Assembly: GCA_965221505.1 (NCBI GenBank) | Contig: CBDCSI010000001.1 | Coordinates: forward strand, 310,001 to 374,000 | DNA from: CAZPXZ01 sp965221505 | GTDB taxonomy: Bacteria > Pseudomonadota > Alphaproteobacteria > Rhodobacterales > CAZPXZ01 | Length of the DNA: 64,000 bases | Reading direction: 5' to 3' | Shown: in pieces, positions 8,348 through 16,997 of the stretch | Position numbering within the stretch: the stretch's first letter is position 1 | Layout: each line of letters starts with the position of its first letter | The notes under the pieces: generated by a model | What the model was told of the DNA's origin: nothing | What the model saw: only the letters and a program-made list of their open reading frames with translations | Databases searched by the model: none | Position numbers and translations under genes: made by a program

Positions 8348-9301
8348 CTACCCGGCCGGCCCCTCGGGGTCGAGCGTCGCCGGAAATCCCTCGGCGCGAA
8401 GCTCCTCGCCGACCGCTTCCTCGACGAGGCGCACGGCCATGGGCGACCAGGCGCGGCCGCCGTAACGCGTCCGCGCTTCCCGCAGGATCTCCTCCACCGC
8501 GTCGCCGAGTTGCAGCGGAACGCCGAGCCGCCGCCCGAGTTCCGCGGCGAACCCGGCGTCCTTGCAGGCCAGATCGAGCGTGAAGCCGATGTCGTAGGAG
8601 CCGTTCAGGATCACCTGACTCTCGGTCTCGTGGACGAAGGAATTGCCGGAGCTGCGGCGAATGGCCTCGAACGCCGTGCGCAGGTCGACGCCGCTTCGCC
8701 GGGCCAGCATGAGCGCTTCGCCGGCGCCGATCAGATGCAGGAAGGCGAGCATGTTGGTGATGACCTTCATCACCGACGCCTGGCCGAGCGGCCCGACATG
8801 GATCACCGGCTCGCCCATCGCCGCGAGGGCCGGACGGTGGCGGGCGAAGAGCGCTTCGGGCCCGCCGGCGAGCACGGTAATCTCGCCGGCGCTGGCGCGA
8901 TGGACGCCGCCGGTGACCGGTGCCTCGAGCGTGTCCACGCCCCGCTCGGACGCGGCTTCGGCGATGCGCAGGATCTCGTCCGGATCGTTGGTGCCCATCT
9001 CGATCCACGCGGCGCCCTCGGCCAGGCCCGCCAACGCCCCGTTGTCGCCCTCGAGCGCCGCGCGCGCCGCCGCGGGGGAGGGAAGGCAGGTGATCGCCGC
9101 GTCCGCGCCGAGCGAGGCCTCCCGCGCCGAGCGCGCGGCGGCGACCCTCGACCCGGCGGCGTCGCGAAGGAAGGAATTGACCGCGCCAGAATCGAGATCG
9201 AAGACAGAGACGAACGCCCCGCTTCGGGCCAGGTTCTTCGCCAGCCGCCTCCCGAGGTTGCCGAGTCCGAGAAAGGCGTAGCGCGCGGGTTCCCTCGTCA
9301 C
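8348..9301 (-). CDS. NAD(P)-dependent reductase, 3-hydroxyisobutyrate dehydrogenase family
   Basis: A beta-hydroxyacid dehydrogenase of 317 residues. The Rossmann motif GLGNLG is at the N-terminus, the substrate loop reads EAPVTGGVHRASAGEITV (family consensus DAPVSGG), and the catalytic Lys is in SVMKVITNM. The GTG at 9301 is chosen because GGGGAGGAG lies just before it; an ATG at 9337 would add 12 unrelated residues and overlap the upstream gene. Members oxidise 3-hydroxy acids or reduce semialdehydes such as tartronate semialdehyde. It is the last gene of an operon with a dehydratase and an alcohol dehydrogenase, so it probably acts late in breakdown of a sugar acid or polyol. The exact substrate cannot be read from the sequence. 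Confidence 0.82.
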   Translation of the reverse strand: MTREPARYAFLGLGNLGRRLAKNLARSGAFVSVFDLDSGAVNSFLRDAAGSRVAAARSAREASLGADAAITCLPSPAAARAALEGDNGALAGLAEGAAWIEMGTNDPDEILRIAEAASERGVDTLEAPVTGGVHRASAGEITVLAGGPEALFARHRPALAAMGEPVIHVGPLGQASVMKVITNMLAFLHLIGAGEALMLARRSGVDLRTAFEAIRRSSGNSFVHETESQVILNGSYDIGFTLDLACKDAGFAAELGRRLGVPLQLGDAVEEILREARTRYGGRAWSPMAVRLVEEAVGEELRAEGFPATLDPEGPAG

Positions 9302-9329
9302 GGATCCGTCTCCTCCCCTTCCCGCGGAA

Positions 9330-10520
9330 TCACGCAAGGGGTTCCTCGCGCATTTCGAGATGCAGCCCCTCGCCGCTCCAGACGTGCGCCTCGAGCACGG
9401 CTTCGTCGAGTTCCACGCCCAGTCCCGGCTCGCTCGGCGGAAGGACGTATCCGTCTTCCCAGCGGATCGGGGCGGTGAGAACGTCTGCGCTGAAGCCGCT
9501 CCAGTCCCGGATGCCCTCCAGAATCAGGAAATTCGGCGAGCAGGCGGCGAGCTGGACGTTCGCCGCGCCGACGACGGGTCCGCAATAGAGATGGGGCGCG
9601 ATCTGGGCGTAGTGCGCCTCCGCCATTCCGGCGATCTTCTTTGCCTCGAGCAGGCCGCCGACCCGGCCGAGATTCGGCTGGAGAATGCGGGCGGCGCCGA
9701 GCCGCAGCACGCGGGCGAACTCGTATTTGGTCGCGAGGCGTTCGCCGGTGGCGATCGGGACGGACGTCCCTTCGGCGACGCGGGCCATCTCTTCCGGCAT
9801 TTCCGGGGGTACGGGCTCCTCGAACCAGAGCGGTTCGTAAGGTTCGAGACGCCGGGCGAGGCGCAGCGCGCCCGGCGCGGTGAACTGCCCGTGGGTTCCG
9901 AACAGCAGGTCGGCCCGGTCGCCGACCGCCTCTCGAATTCGCCCGACGAACCGCTCCGAACGCTCCAGCGTCTCCATCGAGGGATTTCGCGGGTCGAAGG
10001 CGGAGTAGTCGCCCGTCGGATCGAACTTGACCGCGGTAAAGCCCGCCTCGACGTATTCGAGCGCCCGTTCCGCCGCGAGATCGGGGTCCGAATACACGCC
10101 CGTGTCCCCGTCGCGGTCGTTCGGATAGAGATAGGTGTAGGAGCGCAGCCTCTCGTGCACCCGCCCGCCGAGCAGCTCGTAGACGGGCTTTCCTGCCGCC
10201 TTGCCGATCATGTCCCAGCATGCCGTCTCAAGCCCGCTCATCACGCCGACGAGCGAGATTTCGGGGCGCAGCGAATAGCCCCTTCCGTAGGCCGTGCGCC
10301 AGAACCGCTCGATATGGTGCGGGTCGCAGCCGATCAGGTGGCGTTCGGCGACGTCCTCGATCATCCGGCAGACCGTGTCCGGGCCGAAGGTGGAGGCGTA
10401 GACTTCCCCGACGCCGGTGATGCCGTCGGAGGAGGTCAGCTGCAGAAAGACCCAGTAGCGACCCCCGTAGGAGGGCGGCGGGTTGGCGACGGCCCAGGTT
10501 GTGACGTCGGTGATTCGCAT
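9330..10520 (-). CDS. Mandelate racemase/galactonate dehydratase-family enzyme
   Basis: An enolase-superfamily member of 396 residues. The N-terminal capping domain is followed by a barrel with K165 (AVKFDPTG), the GTHG motif at 208-211, E234/E235 (WFEEP), E260 (ATGER) and H310 (IAPHLYCGP). This layout is that of acid-sugar dehydratases, which remove water from aldonic or aldaric acids to give 2-keto-3-deoxy acids. The usual first metal ligand, Asp in the D-x-H-G motif of DgoD-type enzymes, is Gly208 here. Downstream comes a hydroxyacid dehydrogenase after 28 bases, upstream an alcohol dehydrogenase three bases away, so they form one operon. The substrate is unknown. Confidence 0.82.
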   Translation of the reverse strand: MRITDVTTWAVANPPPSYGGRYWVFLQLTSSDGITGVGEVYASTFGPDTVCRMIEDVAERHLIGCDPHHIERFWRTAYGRGYSLRPEISLVGVMSGLETACWDMIGKAAGKPVYELLGGRVHERLRSYTYLYPNDRDGDTGVYSDPDLAAERALEYVEAGFTAVKFDPTGDYSAFDPRNPSMETLERSERFVGRIREAVGDRADLLFGTHGQFTAPGALRLARRLEPYEPLWFEEPVPPEMPEEMARVAEGTSVPIATGERLATKYEFARVLRLGAARILQPNLGRVGGLLEAKKIAGMAEAHYAQIAPHLYCGPVVGAANVQLAACSPNFLILEGIRDWSGFSADVLTAPIRWEDGYVLPPSEPGLGVELDEAVLEAHVWSGEGLHLEMREEPLA

Positions 10521-10523
10521 GGC

Positions 10524-11600
10524 TCAGAACAGGACGACGTTTCGGATCGACTCGCCGCTGCGGCTATCGTCGAGCGCGTCGTTGATGCGGTCGAGCGGCC
10601 AGGTGCCGCTGATCAGCTCCTCCAGCCGCAGCCGTCCCGCGGCGTGCATCGCGACGAGTTCGGGAATGTCGGCGACCGGGCTTCGCCCGCCCATCTTCGT
10701 GCCCAGGATCCGGACGCCGCGATCGGCGACGTCGGTCGGGTCGAGGGCGATCCTGGCGCCGTCGTCCGCCATGCCGACCATGACCAGTCGGCCGCCCCGC
10801 CGGAGCGAGGCGTAGGCGGCGGCGAAGGCCGGATCCGTGACGATCGTCGCGAGGACGCAATCGGCTCCGCCTCCGGTCAGCTCCCGGATCCGGCGTACGG
10901 CGTCCTCCCGCCTCGCGTTGACGGTATGGGTTGCGCCGAAGGACCGGGCGACGGCGAGCTTGCGGTCCGAAACGTCGACGGCGACGATCCGCTCCGCGCC
11001 GGCGACGGCGGCTCCCTGGATGCAGTTCATGCCGACCCCGCCGGCGCCGAACGCGGCGACGCTCTCGCCGGGTCGGACGCGGCCCGCGTTCACCGCTGCG
11101 CCGTAGCCGGTGAGGACCCCGCAGCTCAGGAGCGCCGCGCATTCGGGCGCCAGCGAGGGCGGCACCCGAACGACCTGGGAGCGGTGAACCACGACCTCCT
11201 CGGCGAAGGCGCCGGTCCGAAAACCCTGCACGATCCGGCCGCCGGCGCCGTCGCTCAGGGGTCCGGGGCGGTCGAGTTCGAATTCCGCCTGGCACTGGGT
11301 CGGCCCGCCTCGGGCGCAGTCGCCGCAGGCGCCGCAATGGCGGACGAGGTGAACGGCGACCGTGTCGCCGGCGACGAGCCCCCCGGCAGCGACGCCCGCC
11401 TCGAGTACCCTGCCGGCAGCCTCGTGTCCGTAGACGGCCGGCAGGCGGCCGCCCCAGCCGCCCGCCAGGGCGCGAAGGTCGCTGTGGCAGACGGCGCAGG
11501 CGTCGATCCGCACGCGCGCTTCTTCCGGGCCGGGCGGTGCGAGCGTCACCTCCTCGACGGACAGCGGCGCTCCGAATTCGCGCAACACGGCAGCTCTCAC
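10524..11600 (-). CDS. Zinc-dependent alcohol dehydrogenase (class III-like)
   Basis: A medium-chain dehydrogenase of 358 residues. The catalytic zinc site is seen in AVCHSD near residue 38 and in GHEAAG; the structural zinc lobe is the four-cysteine CGACGDCARGGPTQC near residue 90. The nucleotide site is GAGGVGMNCIQG and is followed by VDVSDRKL, which suits NAD. The GTG start at 11600 has a GGGGAGGA ribosome site. The family includes S-hydroxymethylglutathione and aryl or polyol dehydrogenases. Position between a double SnoaL protein and an enolase-superfamily dehydratase suggests it oxidises a carbohydrate-like alcohol before dehydration. Confidence 0.85.
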   Translation of the reverse strand: MRAAVLREFGAPLSVEEVTLAPPGPEEARVRIDACAVCHSDLRALAGGWGGRLPAVYGHEAAGRVLEAGVAAGGLVAGDTVAVHLVRHCGACGDCARGGPTQCQAEFELDRPGPLSDGAGGRIVQGFRTGAFAEEVVVHRSQVVRVPPSLAPECAALLSCGVLTGYGAAVNAGRVRPGESVAAFGAGGVGMNCIQGAAVAGAERIVAVDVSDRKLAVARSFGATHTVNARREDAVRRIRELTGGGADCVLATIVTDPAFAAAYASLRRGGRLVMVGMADDGARIALDPTDVADRGVRILGTKMGGRSPVADIPELVAMHAAGRLRLEELISGTWPLDRINDALDDSRSGESIRNVVLF

Positions 11601-11688
11601 GGGATCGTTCCTCCCCGGTTTCGCAGCGCGAGAATATACCGGGAGGAGCGGAGCGGGGGCGGCGAATCGGCCGCAGCGGCCTCGGCGT

Positions 11689-12681
11689 TCACGCCTGATC
11701 CCCGGCCTCTGCGACGACGTCGATCCCCCACTGCCGGAGAAGGTCCACGTAATCGAGAAGCACCCAGTTTTCGACGATGCGACCGTCCTGGCAGCGGTAG
11801 AAGTCCATGACCCGGAGAGCGGACCGGATGCCGGTGGGCGCGACGCCCAGATACGGGCCGCGATGGGTCATGGTCATCGACGGCCAGCCGCCCACCGCGG
11901 CGTAGTTGCCGTCGCCGATCCGGCAATAGTGGTCTCCGCCCCGACGGTCCGGAAACGCGCGCAGAAACGAAATGCGGTGGTCCTTCTGGAAGCCCTCCCA
12001 GCGATAGTTCGAGCCGACGCCGCCGGGGCCGTACCAGAGCATGTCGTCATGCCAGGTGCCGTCCGGTCCGGTCTGGCGCGGGGACAGGAACGTGTCGGGA
12101 TCGTATTCGTGGAGATTCTCCAGCATGCGCTCGACGAGGTCCAGCGTCGCGTCGCCCCGCTCCCGGTCGGCCGGCAGGAGGCCGTCCTGGGTCGCCGGCG
12201 CCGGAAACAGCATCTCGGTTCCGAGTTCGCGGGGAAGCGGGGACCGCCCGGTCTGGCGCAGCAGGTCCAGGAGGTCCAGCAGGATCTTCGCTTCCGAGAT
12301 TCGTCCGTCTTCCTCGACCCGGTAGAACTCGCCGGCACGCAGGAACGCGAGCCGGTCCGACGGCGCGACGCCGAGAAACGGCTGCGTGAAGTTGCCGACG
12401 TAGTGCGTCACCGAAGCGACCCAGCAGCCGCCGGACGGCATTCGGTTTCGCCCCCCGACGAACAACTCGTCACGGCGGCGAACCTCGGAAAACGCGCGGC
12501 GCAGGGGACGGTACAGGCCGTCGAGGACGGCTTCCGGCCCTTCGAGCCGGTTGACCGGATGCGCGACGTCGAAGACGGCGCGTTCGGCGAGGCCTTCTTC
12601 CAGCGCGTGCGGGAAGCCCCATTCCGGCGCCCGGAGCAGGGAGTTCAGGAACCGGTACGGCCGAACGCGCGGATCCTCCAT
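11689..12681 (-). CDS. Double SnoaL/NTF2-like domain protein
   Basis: A 330-residue protein made of two NTF2-like repeats. Each ends in the same kind of strand-helix unit: ISEAKILLDLLDLLRQTG in the first half and IVENWVLLDYVDLLRQWG in the second. SnoaL-type folds form a cone-shaped pocket and act as cyclases, isomerases or hydrolases on small carbonyl compounds. No residue assignment for catalysis is possible here. It is the first gene of the minus-strand operon with the alcohol dehydrogenase, dehydratase and reductase. A second double-SnoaL protein occurs in the sugar-import cluster at 45176-46141, which supports a link with carbohydrate-type catabolism. Confidence 0.72.
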   Translation of the reverse strand: MEDPRVRPYRFLNSLLRAPEWGFPHALEEGLAERAVFDVAHPVNRLEGPEAVLDGLYRPLRRAFSEVRRRDELFVGGRNRMPSGGCWVASVTHYVGNFTQPFLGVAPSDRLAFLRAGEFYRVEEDGRISEAKILLDLLDLLRQTGRSPLPRELGTEMLFPAPATQDGLLPADRERGDATLDLVERMLENLHEYDPDTFLSPRQTGPDGTWHDDMLWYGPGGVGSNYRWEGFQKDHRISFLRAFPDRRGGDHYCRIGDGNYAAVGGWPSMTMTHRGPYLGVAPTGIRSALRVMDFYRCQDGRIVENWVLLDYVDLLRQWGIDVVAEAGDQA

Positions 12682-12814
12682 GGCTCTTCCTCGCGTTCCG
12701 GGGTCGTGCGTCGCGTCGAGGCACTGTATCGGATGCGCTTCGGCTTCGAAACGCCGTCGCGCGGCCGTCGGGCGGCCGCCGCGCGGCGCGCGAGACGGCC
12801 CGGTCGCCCCGCGG

Positions 12815-13603
12815 TCACTTCCCGTCGAGCTTCGCCTCGATGGCGGCGAGGCGCTGCAGCACCTCGTCGCGATAGTCGGTCGCCTGTGCCTTCTCTTCCT
12901 CCTGATGCGCCTCGTGCATGGAATTGACGATGAGGCCGACCAGCAGGTTCAGGACGGCGAATGCGGTCACGACGATGAACGGAACGAAGAAGGCCCATGC
13001 GAGCGGCTCGACTTCCATCACCGGCCGGACGATTCCCATCGACCAGCTCTCGAGGGTCATGATCTGGAAGAGCGAGTATGCCGACTGGCCGATGGTGCCG
13101 AACCATTGCGGATGCGTCTGGCCGAAGAGCTGGGTCGCGATCACCGAGCCGACATAGAAGATCAGTCCGGTGAGCAGGATGATGGACGTCATGCCGGGAA
13201 GCGCCCGGATGAACCCCTCGACGACGCGTCTGAGCCGCGGCGCCACGGAGACCACGCGCAACAGCCGCAGGATACGCAGCGCTCGCAATACGGACAGGGA
13301 GCCGGTCGACGGGACGAGCGCGACGCCGACGACGACCGTGTCGAACCAGTTCCACGGATCGAGAAAGAACCGCCGGCCGAGCGCGTAGAGCTTGGCGGCC
13401 AGCTCGACGCAGAAGAAGGCGAGGCAGGCGGTGTCCAGCGCCGGCAGCAGCGGTCCCGTCAGGCCCATGACCGTCGGCGAGGTCTCCAGTCCGAGGATCG
13501 CCGCGTTGAACAGGATCACGCCGAGAACCGTTCGCCGGACGAGCGGCGACTCGAGCCAGCTTCGGAGGCGATCGCGATGGGAGGGGGTGGGGTGCGCGTG
13601 CAT
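12815..13603 (-). CDS. NaChBac-type voltage-gated sodium channel
   Basis: A single-domain six-helix channel of 262 residues. The voltage sensor S4 has arginines at 107, 110, 113 and 116, one every third residue. The pore carries TLESWS at 183-188, the same selectivity filter as NaChBac and other bacterial sodium channels. The S6 helix (about 203-229) is followed by a charged C-terminal coiled coil (about 234-260), as in channels that assemble as homotetramers. The start ATG at 13603 lacks a clear ribosome site but matches the family's N-terminal length. Such channels are common in marine and alkaliphilic bacteria. The neighbours give no functional link. Confidence 0.88.
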   Translation of the reverse strand: MHAHPTPSHRDRLRSWLESPLVRRTVLGVILFNAAILGLETSPTVMGLTGPLLPALDTACLAFFCVELAAKLYALGRRFFLDPWNWFDTVVVGVALVPSTGSLSVLRALRILRLLRVVSVAPRLRRVVEGFIRALPGMTSIILLTGLIFYVGSVIATQLFGQTHPQWFGTIGQSAYSLFQIMTLESWSMGIVRPVMEVEPLAWAFFVPFIVVTAFAVLNLLVGLIVNSMHEAHQEEEKAQATDYRDEVLQRLAAIEAKLDGK

Positions 13604-13731
13604 GGAACGTGAGCGGGTGCTGGTAGGGAGGCGAAGTCGGACGGGTTTGCCGGAAGGGCGCAGCCCTCGACCGCGCCGGATTCGGGAGCGGGTGCCCGAA
13701 GGGGTCGGGGTCCGCGTCGCGGCGCCGCGCG

Positions 13732-14694
13732 TCAGCCGGGCTTGTAGTCGCGGTTGGCTTCCGGGTCGACGCTCTCGAACGGGAGCTCGGCGAGCGCGTC
13801 CCAGGCGGATTGCGGGATCGGCGCCTCGGACCAGGCGAGCGTCTCGGCGATTCGCTCCGGCGAGGAGACGCCCACGATGGTCGAGGCGATTCGCGGGTCG
13901 CGGAGGCTGAACTGCAGCGCCGCGGCGCCGGGCTGCACGCCGTGTTCCGCACAGGTCCTCTCGATCCGTCGTACCGGGGCCAGGCCTGCGGCGTCGGTCT
14001 CCTGATAGGTAATGCGCGGCATTCGGGCGCTGCCCTTGGCGAGTACCCCGCCGGCGTAGGGCGCGGCGTTCAGGACGCAGACGCCCCTCTCGCGCGCGAC
14101 GTCGAACAACTCGTCCGCCTGTCTGTTGAGCAGGGTGTAGCGGTTGTGGTTGATCAGCACGTCGAAGGGGTGTTCCCGGACGAGCGGGAGCTGGAGGTCG
14201 ATCCGGCCCATGGCGATGCCGACGGCGTCGGCGAGGCCTTCGTCGCGCATCCGGAACAACTCCTCGATCGCGCCGCCCGGACCGACGGTCTCCCGGAGAT
14301 CGAGGGCGTATTCGGGATCGTGAAGGTGGAGGATCTGTACCCTGCTCAATCCCAGCGCTTCCAGGCTCTCTTCGAGGGAACGGCGCGCCTGCGCGGCGTC
14401 GAACCGGTTCGTGTCCATGTCCCGGTCGAGCTTGGTGGACACGACGAACCCTTCCGGCAGGCCGCCGCGTTCGCGGATGACCTCGCCGACGCGCTCTTCG
14501 CTGCGGCCGAAACCGTAATTGCGCGATGCGTCGAGAAAGTTGACCGGTCCGTCGAACACGGCGCGAATGGTCGCCCGCGCCCGCTCTTCCGCGACCGGAT
14601 AGCCGTAGGTGTCCGGCATGTTGCCGAGCGCCGAAGTGCCGAAACAGAGCGGCGTGACCCGGAGACCGGTGCCGCCGACGGGTCGCAATTCCAT
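13732..14694 (-). CDS. Aldo/keto reductase (sugar dehydrogenase subgroup)
   Basis: A 320-residue aldo/keto reductase. The catalytic tetrad is visible as Asp in NFLDASRNYG, Tyr in the same motif, Lys in VVSTKLDRD and His in ILHLHDPE. The C-terminal half contains AAALQFSLRDPRIASTIVG, the NADP site. The fold family includes L-fucose and D-threo-aldose dehydrogenases, and the early residues (LRPVGGTGLRVTPLCFGTSALGN) match that branch. The ATG at 14694 has GGGAGGAAG just before it; longer frames have no ribosome site. A role in sugar oxidation would fit the region, but it is transcribed separately from the operon at 8348-12681 with the channel gene between. Confidence 0.83.
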   Translation of the reverse strand: MELRPVGGTGLRVTPLCFGTSALGNMPDTYGYPVAEERARATIRAVFDGPVNFLDASRNYGFGRSEERVGEVIRERGGLPEGFVVSTKLDRDMDTNRFDAAQARRSLEESLEALGLSRVQILHLHDPEYALDLRETVGPGGAIEELFRMRDEGLADAVGIAMGRIDLQLPLVREHPFDVLINHNRYTLLNRQADELFDVARERGVCVLNAAPYAGGVLAKGSARMPRITYQETDAAGLAPVRRIERTCAEHGVQPGAAALQFSLRDPRIASTIVGVSSPERIAETLAWSEAPIPQSAWDALAELPFESVDPEANRDYKPG

Positions 14695-15723
14695 GACTTC
14701 CTCCCATTGCCTCAAACGGGCGCCTACCCGCGGCGCGCGGTCGCAACGAGCGACCGTGAGCGCTGTCGCGACGCGCCGGGGCCGGGCTCCGTTCGCCGCC
14801 GGTACCCGCTCGGGGCCGCACACGTCATTCTAGTCCGCCGGAGCGAAGGGTGTCTTGCGGCGGCCTGGGCCGACCGACGTCCGTCAGGCGCTGAACGGCG
14901 GCGCGATCGCCGGGTCCCGCGGGACGAGGCGCGTGCGCCGCCCTGCGCAAGCCTTGCAGCGGCTCCGGCCGGTTGACCGGAGACTGTCGGATTCGGCCCG
15001 GGAACCGGTTTGGCCGAGAGCGGGTCGCCGCTTCGGCGGCGCGGGAACTCGACCGCCTTCCGGCACCGTCTGCCGCGCGGAGCCCCGACCGACGAGAGGC
15101 GGCCCGCGTCCGTACCCGGAACGACGGCGACGAAGCGTCAGGTTCGAATTGGCAGCCCCAGTACCGTTTCCGAATACGACTGCCGCGGACGACTGCCGCC
15201 TAAGACTGTCTCGGGCGCCGAGAGCGCGGCAGTGCCCGGCGGTTGCGGACAATCTCGACGCGCATTCCGTTTCGCGGAGCGAGCGAATTCGTTTGCCAGA
15301 GCCGCGATTCCGCTTGCCGGACCCGCAACCGGTTGGCCGCATTCGGTCCTCTTGCGCAGGAATTCGGCGTCCTGATCCGACCGCGTGCGCGCAGGGGCCG
15401 TCCTCATACGCAGAGTATCGGTCCCGGTTTTCGCATGCCTGGTCTCCATGCGTTCTTCCGATGCGGCACGCTCGGCGGCCAGATTCGCACGGTCCCTGCC
15501 GTCGGTTCAATTGTTGGCGTACCGTATATTGCAGGAGGTGCGGACGTTGCCGCCTCCGCAAACAGGCCCGGGACATCGCGAGAGGCCGATCCGGCTCCGG
15601 CCCGTGTCTCTCGCAACGTCCTCGCTACCCGGCACGGCCTCGCCGATCGCTCTGCAGCGCCGGTCGCGATTTGGGCAGTATGCTATCTGCGCGCATCGCT
15701 TGCGCCTTGACAGGAGCACTTTC
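14695..15723. other. Gene-free spacer of about 1 kb
   Basis: No reading frame here has a ribosome site, a recognisable motif or coding-like periodicity. The last 60 bases contain the upstream region of the antitoxin gene, including AGGAG eight bases before its ATG. Frequent CGG and CCG words suggest decayed or non-coding DNA. No tRNA, repeat array or structured RNA could be recognised. Confidence 0.5.
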
Positions 15724-15948
15724 ATGGTGTCCATAGAACTTCCGCCTGAAATCGAGGCGCGCCTCGAGTTGCTGGCCAGGGTCACCGGCCGCAGCAAGGC
15801 GTATTTCGTGCGTGAAGCGATCCTCGAACATCTGGGCGATCTGGAGGACTTGTACGTGGCGGAGTGCCGCCGACTCGATATTCGTACCGAAGGGGTCACG
15901 CCCGTTCCGCTTGACGATCTGCTCGAAGAGTACGGCATGGAGGATTGA
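15724..15948 (+). CDS. RelB/DinJ-type antitoxin, ribbon-helix-helix
   Basis: A 74-residue protein that begins MVSIELPPEIEARLELLA and continues GRSKAYFVREAILEHL, the ribbon-helix-helix DNA-binding fold of RelB/CopG antitoxins. The C-terminal part (LDDLLEEYGMED) is the acidic toxin-wrapping tail of this group. The ATG has an AGGAG ribosome site eight bases upstream. RelB-type antitoxins bind and neutralise a RelE-family mRNA interferase and repress their own operon. The adjoining toxin reading frame is broken, so the antitoxin is probably now an orphan that could still repress or counter other RelE toxins. Confidence 0.82.
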   Translation: MVSIELPPEIEARLELLARVTGRSKAYFVREAILEHLGDLEDLYVAECRRLDIRTEGVTPVPLDDLLEEYGMED

Positions 15949-15950
15949 GT

Positions 15951-16198
15951 TCCGTTTTGTCGCAGCGCGGGCATTTCGCAAGCCGACCCGCACGAACGGC
16001 TCGCTATGCAGTCTCGCTCCTGCGGAACCGTGTCGCTACAGACGTCCGGGGCAAAGCGCGCTCGTTACCGTTCTGCGAAGCGGTCGTCTCGGGAGAAACT
16101 GCCGGCGGAGTTACCCGGCGATCCTGATCGGCGTCCGTGATTCGAACGCTCTGGCCGTCCGACTCTCGTACCTAGACCCCTTCACGGTCCGGATGTGA
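15951..16198 (+). pseudogene. Frameshifted RelE/ParE-like toxin remnant
   Basis: Directly after the antitoxin the sequence encodes toxin-like fragments in two frames. The frame just after the stop gives EFRFVAARAFRKPTRT; the next frame gives RTARYAVSLLRNRVATD and VRGKARS; the first frame then resumes with SGRLGRNCRRSYPAILIGV and RDSNALAVRLSYLDP. Placed in order these match a RelE-type toxin, whose typical end is a RYRVGDYRILCEI-type strand followed by a VLVVRVGHR-type strand. Two compensating frameshifts are needed, and key basic residues near the end are lost, so the toxin is almost certainly inactive. This is a comparison by eye and needs an alignment. Confidence 0.55.
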
Positions 16199-16997
16199 AC
16201 CATGTAGCGCCAGGACGAGCGCCGGCGCCGGATCCCCCTCTACGGCCGTCGCGCAATTCTGACCGACGCTCTGCCTGGCGTATTGCGCCAGGGCCTGCGA
16301 CGCGTGGGAGCGCGTGAACTGCGCGGTTTCCGACAGCGGCAGGCGGACGGTCGGCCCCGTCGGAGCCAGGCCGTCGCGGCAACGCGAGAATCGCCGTGGG
16401 CGCCGTCCGAAGTCGAAAATCGTTCGCCTGATTCCGGATCGGAGGGACTCTCCTCGGGAGCGCCGAGGCCGGCCCGGAGCGCTCCCGAATTCGCCGTGAC
16501 GCAGCCGGACGGGTGCCGGGAGTCCGGTGGTCCCTCTTGCCGGGTTCGGCAGAGTCGTCCGGACCGGATGCAGGCATGTCCTGCGAGGGGAGAATTCCGG
16601 AGTCTTCGAGGGAGCGGCCATGGCTGCAGCCGCCCCCGGCGGATTCGCCGTCCCGTGCGACCCGTCGCCCTCCCCGAATCGGTGCCTGGATTCGGCGAAT
16701 CGATTCGCGGTTCGGTCCGCTGCAGGGCGGCCCGCGTCCCGGTCGGCGGCCGCGCAACCCCCTCGAATGTGTTAAAAATCGGACTCGAAATTTTCCGGAC
16801 GTTGCGCCGGTGCAGGCGAGTCCCGGCGTCACAAGAACGGCGTTTCCGCAACGAGTTACGGCAGGGTCTTCTGGGTCCTTGGTAGAAAAAATAGTCAACG
16901 AAACCGCGACCTGACTTGCCAACTCACGGCAATACGGCAAGGCTCTTCCCGTTCGCGCCGGTTCCGGCGAAACCACATCCGAGTCCAGCGGGGCGAC
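16199..16997. other. Gene-free spacer upstream of the Rpn gene
   Basis: About 800 bases without a supportable gene. An A/T-richer stretch lies near 16768-16800, and another (TAGAAAAAATAGTCAACG) near 16882-16899. The last is a possible promoter zone for the following gene, but no clear -35/-10 pair is present. No repeat array or RNA gene was recognised. Confidence 0.45.

Noticed and set aside
12761..12779. Hairpin GCGGCCG/CGGCCGC as terminator of the sodium channel gene
   Set aside because: The stem is short, no T-run follows, and such inverted repeats are common by chance at this base composition.
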